Shown here: in pieces, positions 61,755 to 64,000 of the stretch
Position numbering within the stretch: the stretch's first letter is position 1
Layout: every line of letters starts with the position of its first letter
Source: Hymenobacter cheonanensis
GTDB lineage: Bacteria > Bacteroidota > Bacteroidia > Cytophagales > Hymenobacteraceae
Length of the DNA stretch: 64,000 bases
Assembly: GCF_030581075.1 (NCBI RefSeq)
Contig: NZ_JAUQSW010000006.1
Coordinates: 271,226 to 335,225 of the forward strand
Reading direction: 5' to 3'
The notes under the pieces: generated by a model
The model's database searches: none
Told to the model about the DNA's origin: nothing
Seen by the model: the letters and a program-made list of their open reading frames with translations, nothing else
Position numbers and translations under genes: made by a program

Positions 61755-62369
61755 TTAACTTAAGTAAATCTTACGCAGCGCGTCGAGGGCGCGGTGGGCC
61801 TTGACCCTGGCCGCGCCGGCGGTGCAGCCGAGCTGCTCGCCGATTTCGGCGTAGTCGAAGCCCTGGAAGCGGTGCAGCAGCAGCACCTCGCGCTGGGCGG
61901 CGGGCAGCAGGCCTAGCGCTTCGTGCAGGGCCTGGTGCTGGTCGGTGGCGGCGCGCTGGGCCTGGGCCTGGCGGCCGTGGGCAGCGGTTTTTTCGACTTC
62001 TTCCAGGTCGGCGCTGGGGCGCTGGCGCTGGTAGTGGTCGGCCCACACGTGGCGGGCCAGCTGGTAGACCCAGGCCCGAAACGGCTGGCCCGGCTGGTAG
62101 CTGGCGCGGTAGCGCAGCACCCGCACAAACACGTTCTGGGTCAGGTCCTGGGCCAGGTCGCGGTCGCCGTTGGCCAGCCTGGCCAGGAAACCGAACAGCG
62201 GGCCGTGGTAGCGCTCAAACAGCCCGGTTAGCTGGTCGAGGTCGCCGGCCTGCACCTGGGCCATCAAGGCTTCGTCGCTGAGCGCAGTAGCGGTGGCGGC
62301 AGGCATAGGGGCGGCGGTAAGGAGGTCAGGAGTGGTAGGTTTTGCAGGGAGTACCGGCGAGGTAGCCAT
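61755..62369 (-). CDS. ECF RNA polymerase sigma factor
   Basis: 204-residue sigma-70 family protein. Region 2 contains FERYHGPLFGFLARL, DLAQDLTQNVFVRVLRY and FRAWVYQLARHVWADHYQR; region 4 has LPAAQREVLLLHRFQGFDYA followed by EIGEQLGCTAGAARVKAHRA, the HTH that contacts the -35 element. The first ~30 residues are an unstructured Ala/Thr/Pro extension. First gene of the operon with its anti-sigma factor and two DUF4097 proteins, so it probably activates its own transcription. Confidence 0.92.
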   Translation of the reverse strand: MATSPVLPAKPTTPDLLTAAPMPAATATALSDEALMAQVQAGDLDQLTGLFERYHGPLFGFLARLANGDRDLAQDLTQNVFVRVLRYRASYQPGQPFRAWVYQLARHVWADHYQRQRPSADLEEVEKTAAHGRQAQAQRAATDQHQALHEALGLLPAAQREVLLLHRFQGFDYAEIGEQLGCTAGAARVKAHRALDALRKIYLS

Positions 62370-62427
62370 TCGTTACAGCGAAGAAAGAATTATTTTCAAA
62401 AAAGGCCACACCCGGCCGCACCGGGCA

Positions 62428-62473
62428 CAAAAAAGCGGGCCGGCCATCTGCAATCTCAGACAACCGGCCCGCT
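62428..62473 (-). terminator. terminator of BlaR1-like gene
   Basis: 10-bp stem AGCGGGCCGG / CCGGCCCGCT; on the minus strand it is followed by a run of six Ts. It lies 26 bp after the stop at 62499. Confidence 0.75.
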
Positions 62474-62498
62474 AGCCTCTGGCATCAGTGCCAAGGAG

Positions 62499-64000
62499 TT
62501 AGTTTTCGTTCACGTTGATGTTAAACGTTGAGGACCTGCCCTTGCCGCTCACCGGCTGGCCTAGCAGCTGGCGGTAGCGGGCCACCTGGTCGGGCGTGAG
62601 CTTCCTGCCATTCACGCGGCCGCCCTTGTCGGTGAGCTGGAAGGAGAAGCTGCGCTCGGCCGGGCCGATGAGGCCATCCTGGCGCAGGGCAGCGCGCAGC
62701 TCGGCTGTTTTGGGGGCGGCGGGGGCCGGCGGGGCGGGCGGCGCCTGCGGCGTAACTGGCGCTTGCGGGGCACGCGGCGGGCGGGGCGGCGTGGGCAGGC
62801 TGGCGCGGCCATCGAGGGTGCGCAGCTCGGCCTCGGCGGCGGCAATGCGGGCGCGCAATTCAGCGCGGCGCCCGGTGGCCTCCGCCCGGGTGGCAGCCTG
62901 GTCGGCTTGTTCTGCATCGCGGTCGGCTTGTTCCGCATCGCGGTCGGCCTGGGCAGCGGCACGGTCGGCCTGGGCAGCAGCCCGGTCGGCTTGGGCGGCG
63001 GCGCGGTCGCTTTGCCAGTCGGCATCGCCGTGCAGCATTTTGCCCTGCTTGTCAACTCTCAGCCGCACGTAGCCGCGCTTGCTGCGGTCCAGGTGAAAGG
63101 TAGGGTCGGCAGGATGGCTGGCGGCTGCGCCATTGAGGCCGTTCAGCTCGAGTCGGAAAGTGCGGAACTGTTTTTGCAGCTCACCCTGCTGGCGGCCTAG
63201 CTCAGCTTGCACGCGGCGCATTTCCCGTTCTATTTCCTGGCGCTGCTCGGCATTGAGGGTTGGCTCGCGCAGGGTTTTAGCCAAGCTTTCGCGAGCAGCT
63301 TGCAGGGCCTGGTCGTTCAAGTCATCAGTCGAAAAATCAAAGCTGAAAGAGCCCGTGCCCGCGCGTTCGGGCCGCTCCGGGCGCTCAATGCGCACCGAAG
63401 GGCTGGGTACCGTTACGACCTCCACGGTGCGCACCTTCTTGGCGCGCTTGGCTTTTTTATCGGTCGTCTCGATGCGCTGGCCATCCACGGTCAGGTTTAC
63501 GACGCGGCCTTTTTTGTCTTTCTCGATTACAACGGTGCTGGCCTGGCCCCGGCGCGGAGCAATTTGGCGTAGGCGGCGCAAGCGCCCCAGAGGCTCATTA
63601 TCAAGTATTTCTATCTGCTCTTCCTGCCCTATTTGCTCCGGCGCTTCTCGTGCTTCCACGCCGGGCACGGCCGGAATGCCGGGCACCGCCGGCATACTGG
63701 GCAGGGCCGGAATACCAGGCAAAGCCGGCAAAGCTGGTAGAGCGGCCACGCGCCGCCGGGCCGTATCGGCGGGGCTAGCGGCAGGGGCTGTTTGGCTGGG
63801 CACGGTTTGGGCCGGGCGGGCGGCCAGTACCACGCCGGTGCTCAGGCCCAGCAGCCCTAGCAGGGTGAGGGAGCCAGCCAGCAGGCGCTCGCTCATAGTA
63901 GGGGCCTGGGGGCGGCCCAGCGCCAGGCGGCGCACCCGGGCCAACAGGCCGCCGCGCCCGCCGGCGCCGGCAGCGGCCAGCGCCAGGCGCGGCGCGGTAC
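62499..64000 (-). CDS. C-terminal part of BlaR1/M56-type protein (partial)
   Basis: The minus-strand frame is open through the window edge, so only the C-terminal ~500 residues are present. Reading in from the edge gives APRLALAAAGAGGRGGLLAR then RLALGRPQAPTMSERL and a TM helix (LAGSLTLLGLLGLSTGVVLA), which matches the end of the M56 peptidase domain and last helix of BlaR1/MecR1-like sensors. The extracytoplasmic part is low complexity: repeated PALPGIP/PAVPGIP, a basic KKAKRAKK stretch, and a coiled-coil of repeated AAQADR heptads encoded by 21-bp DNA repeats. It ends with a small domain similar to conserved C-termini (LIGPAERSFSFQLTDKGGRV). The partner BlaI-type repressor would be outside the window. 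Confidence 0.75.
   Translation of the reverse strand, partial: TAPRLALAAAGAGGRGGLLARVRRLALGRPQAPTMSERLLAGSLTLLGLLGLSTGVVLAARPAQTVPSQTAPAASPADTARRRVAALPALPALPGIPALPSMPAVPGIPAVPGVEAREAPEQIGQEEQIEILDNEPLGRLRRLRQIAPRRGQASTVVIEKDKKGRVVNLTVDGQRIETTDKKAKRAKKVRTVEVVTVPSPSVRIERPERPERAGTGSFSFDFSTDDLNDQALQAARESLAKTLREPTLNAEQRQEIEREMRRVQAELGRQQGELQKQFRTFRLELNGLNGAAASHPADPTFHLDRSKRGYVRLRVDKQGKMLHGDADWQSDRAAAQADRAAAQADRAAAQADRDAEQADRDAEQADQAATRAEATGRRAELRARIAAAEAELRTLDGRASLPTPPRPPRAPQAPVTPQAPPAPPAPAAPKTAELRAALRQDGLIGPAERSFSFQLTDKGGRVNGRKLTPDQVARYRQLLGQPVSGKGRSSTFNINVNEN
62899..63012. repeat. 21-bp tandem repeats in BlaR1-like gene
   Basis: About five copies of a 21-bp unit built on GCGGTCGGCYTGKK, encoding AAQADRA/AEQADRD heptads. 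In frame, so copy-number changes would alter coiled-coil length only. Confidence 0.8.

Noticed and set aside
62899..63012. Regular 21-bp repeats, considered as a CRISPR array
   Set aside because: There are no spacers; the units are contiguous, in frame, and encode a heptad coiled-coil.

Overview
The window is high-GC chromosomal DNA (roughly two thirds G+C by eye) from a Bacteroidota bacterium, most likely Hymenobacter or a close relative. The evidence is the set of Bacteroidota families (OstA-like protein, DUF5916, DUF4097, DUF6702, TonB-type barrels with a carboxypeptidase-like regulatory domain, SxxC lipoproteins), the -7 promoter boxes of the type TAnnTTTG close to start codons, and the syntenic block rpsP-rimM-trmD-rplS. 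I see no rRNA, tRNA, CRISPR array, transposase or prophage genes.

Layout. 0-5 kb: an OstA/LptA-like envelope protein, a small P-loop ATPase, tilS and mdh. 5-6 kb: a lower-GC lipoprotein gene beside a very AT-rich intergenic patch. 6-11 kb: a GT9 glycosyltransferase and a 5-oxoprolinase operon pxpB-pxpC-pxpA with an NRAMP-type transporter. 11-17 kb: M1 and M16 peptidases, then an SRA-HNH protein, a stand-alone SRA protein and an O-methyltransferase. 17-27 kb: a TonB-type barrel, a LysM transglycosylase, a thioredoxin-fold protein lacking CxxC, panB, creD and an RluA-type pseudouridine synthase. 27-31 kb: a desaturase and the rpsP-rimM-trmD-rplS block. 31-34 kb: rhamnogalacturonan acetylesterase and pectinesterase, then an aminotransferase. 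34-41 kb: GH3-GH30-GH3 glucan-degrading genes. 41-51 kb: an SDR, dxr, rseP, DUF6702, DUF2461, an L,D-transpeptidase, a PD40 propeller, a double FKBP lipoprotein and meaB. 50.8-52.8 kb: a distinctly lower-GC restriction-modification island with a PvuII-like N4-cytosine methyltransferase, a candidate endonuclease and an excisionase-like controller. 53-59 kb: a PL1 pectate lyase, a YoaK-family protein, a small membrane protein and a DUF5916 barrel. 59-64 kb: an ECF sigma / HEAT-repeat anti-sigma / two DUF4097 operon and the 3' part of a BlaR1/M56-type gene that runs off the window.

Genes that work together. pxpBCA is a complete ATP-dependent 5-oxoprolinase. The acetylesterase and pectinesterase form a two-gene operon, and its upstream region carries a 27-bp operator-like element that recurs (25/27 identical, same orientation) upstream of the pectate lyase more than 20 kb away, which suggests one pectin regulon. 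The restriction-modification genes diverge from a perfect 23-bp palindrome.

Genome-scale signals. The hexamer GCTAGC is strikingly frequent on both strands, in several reading frames and between genes, yet I find none in the restriction-modification island. A family of REP-like inverted repeats (GTCATGCTGAGC... and GTCATTGCGAGCG... types) occupies many intergenic gaps.
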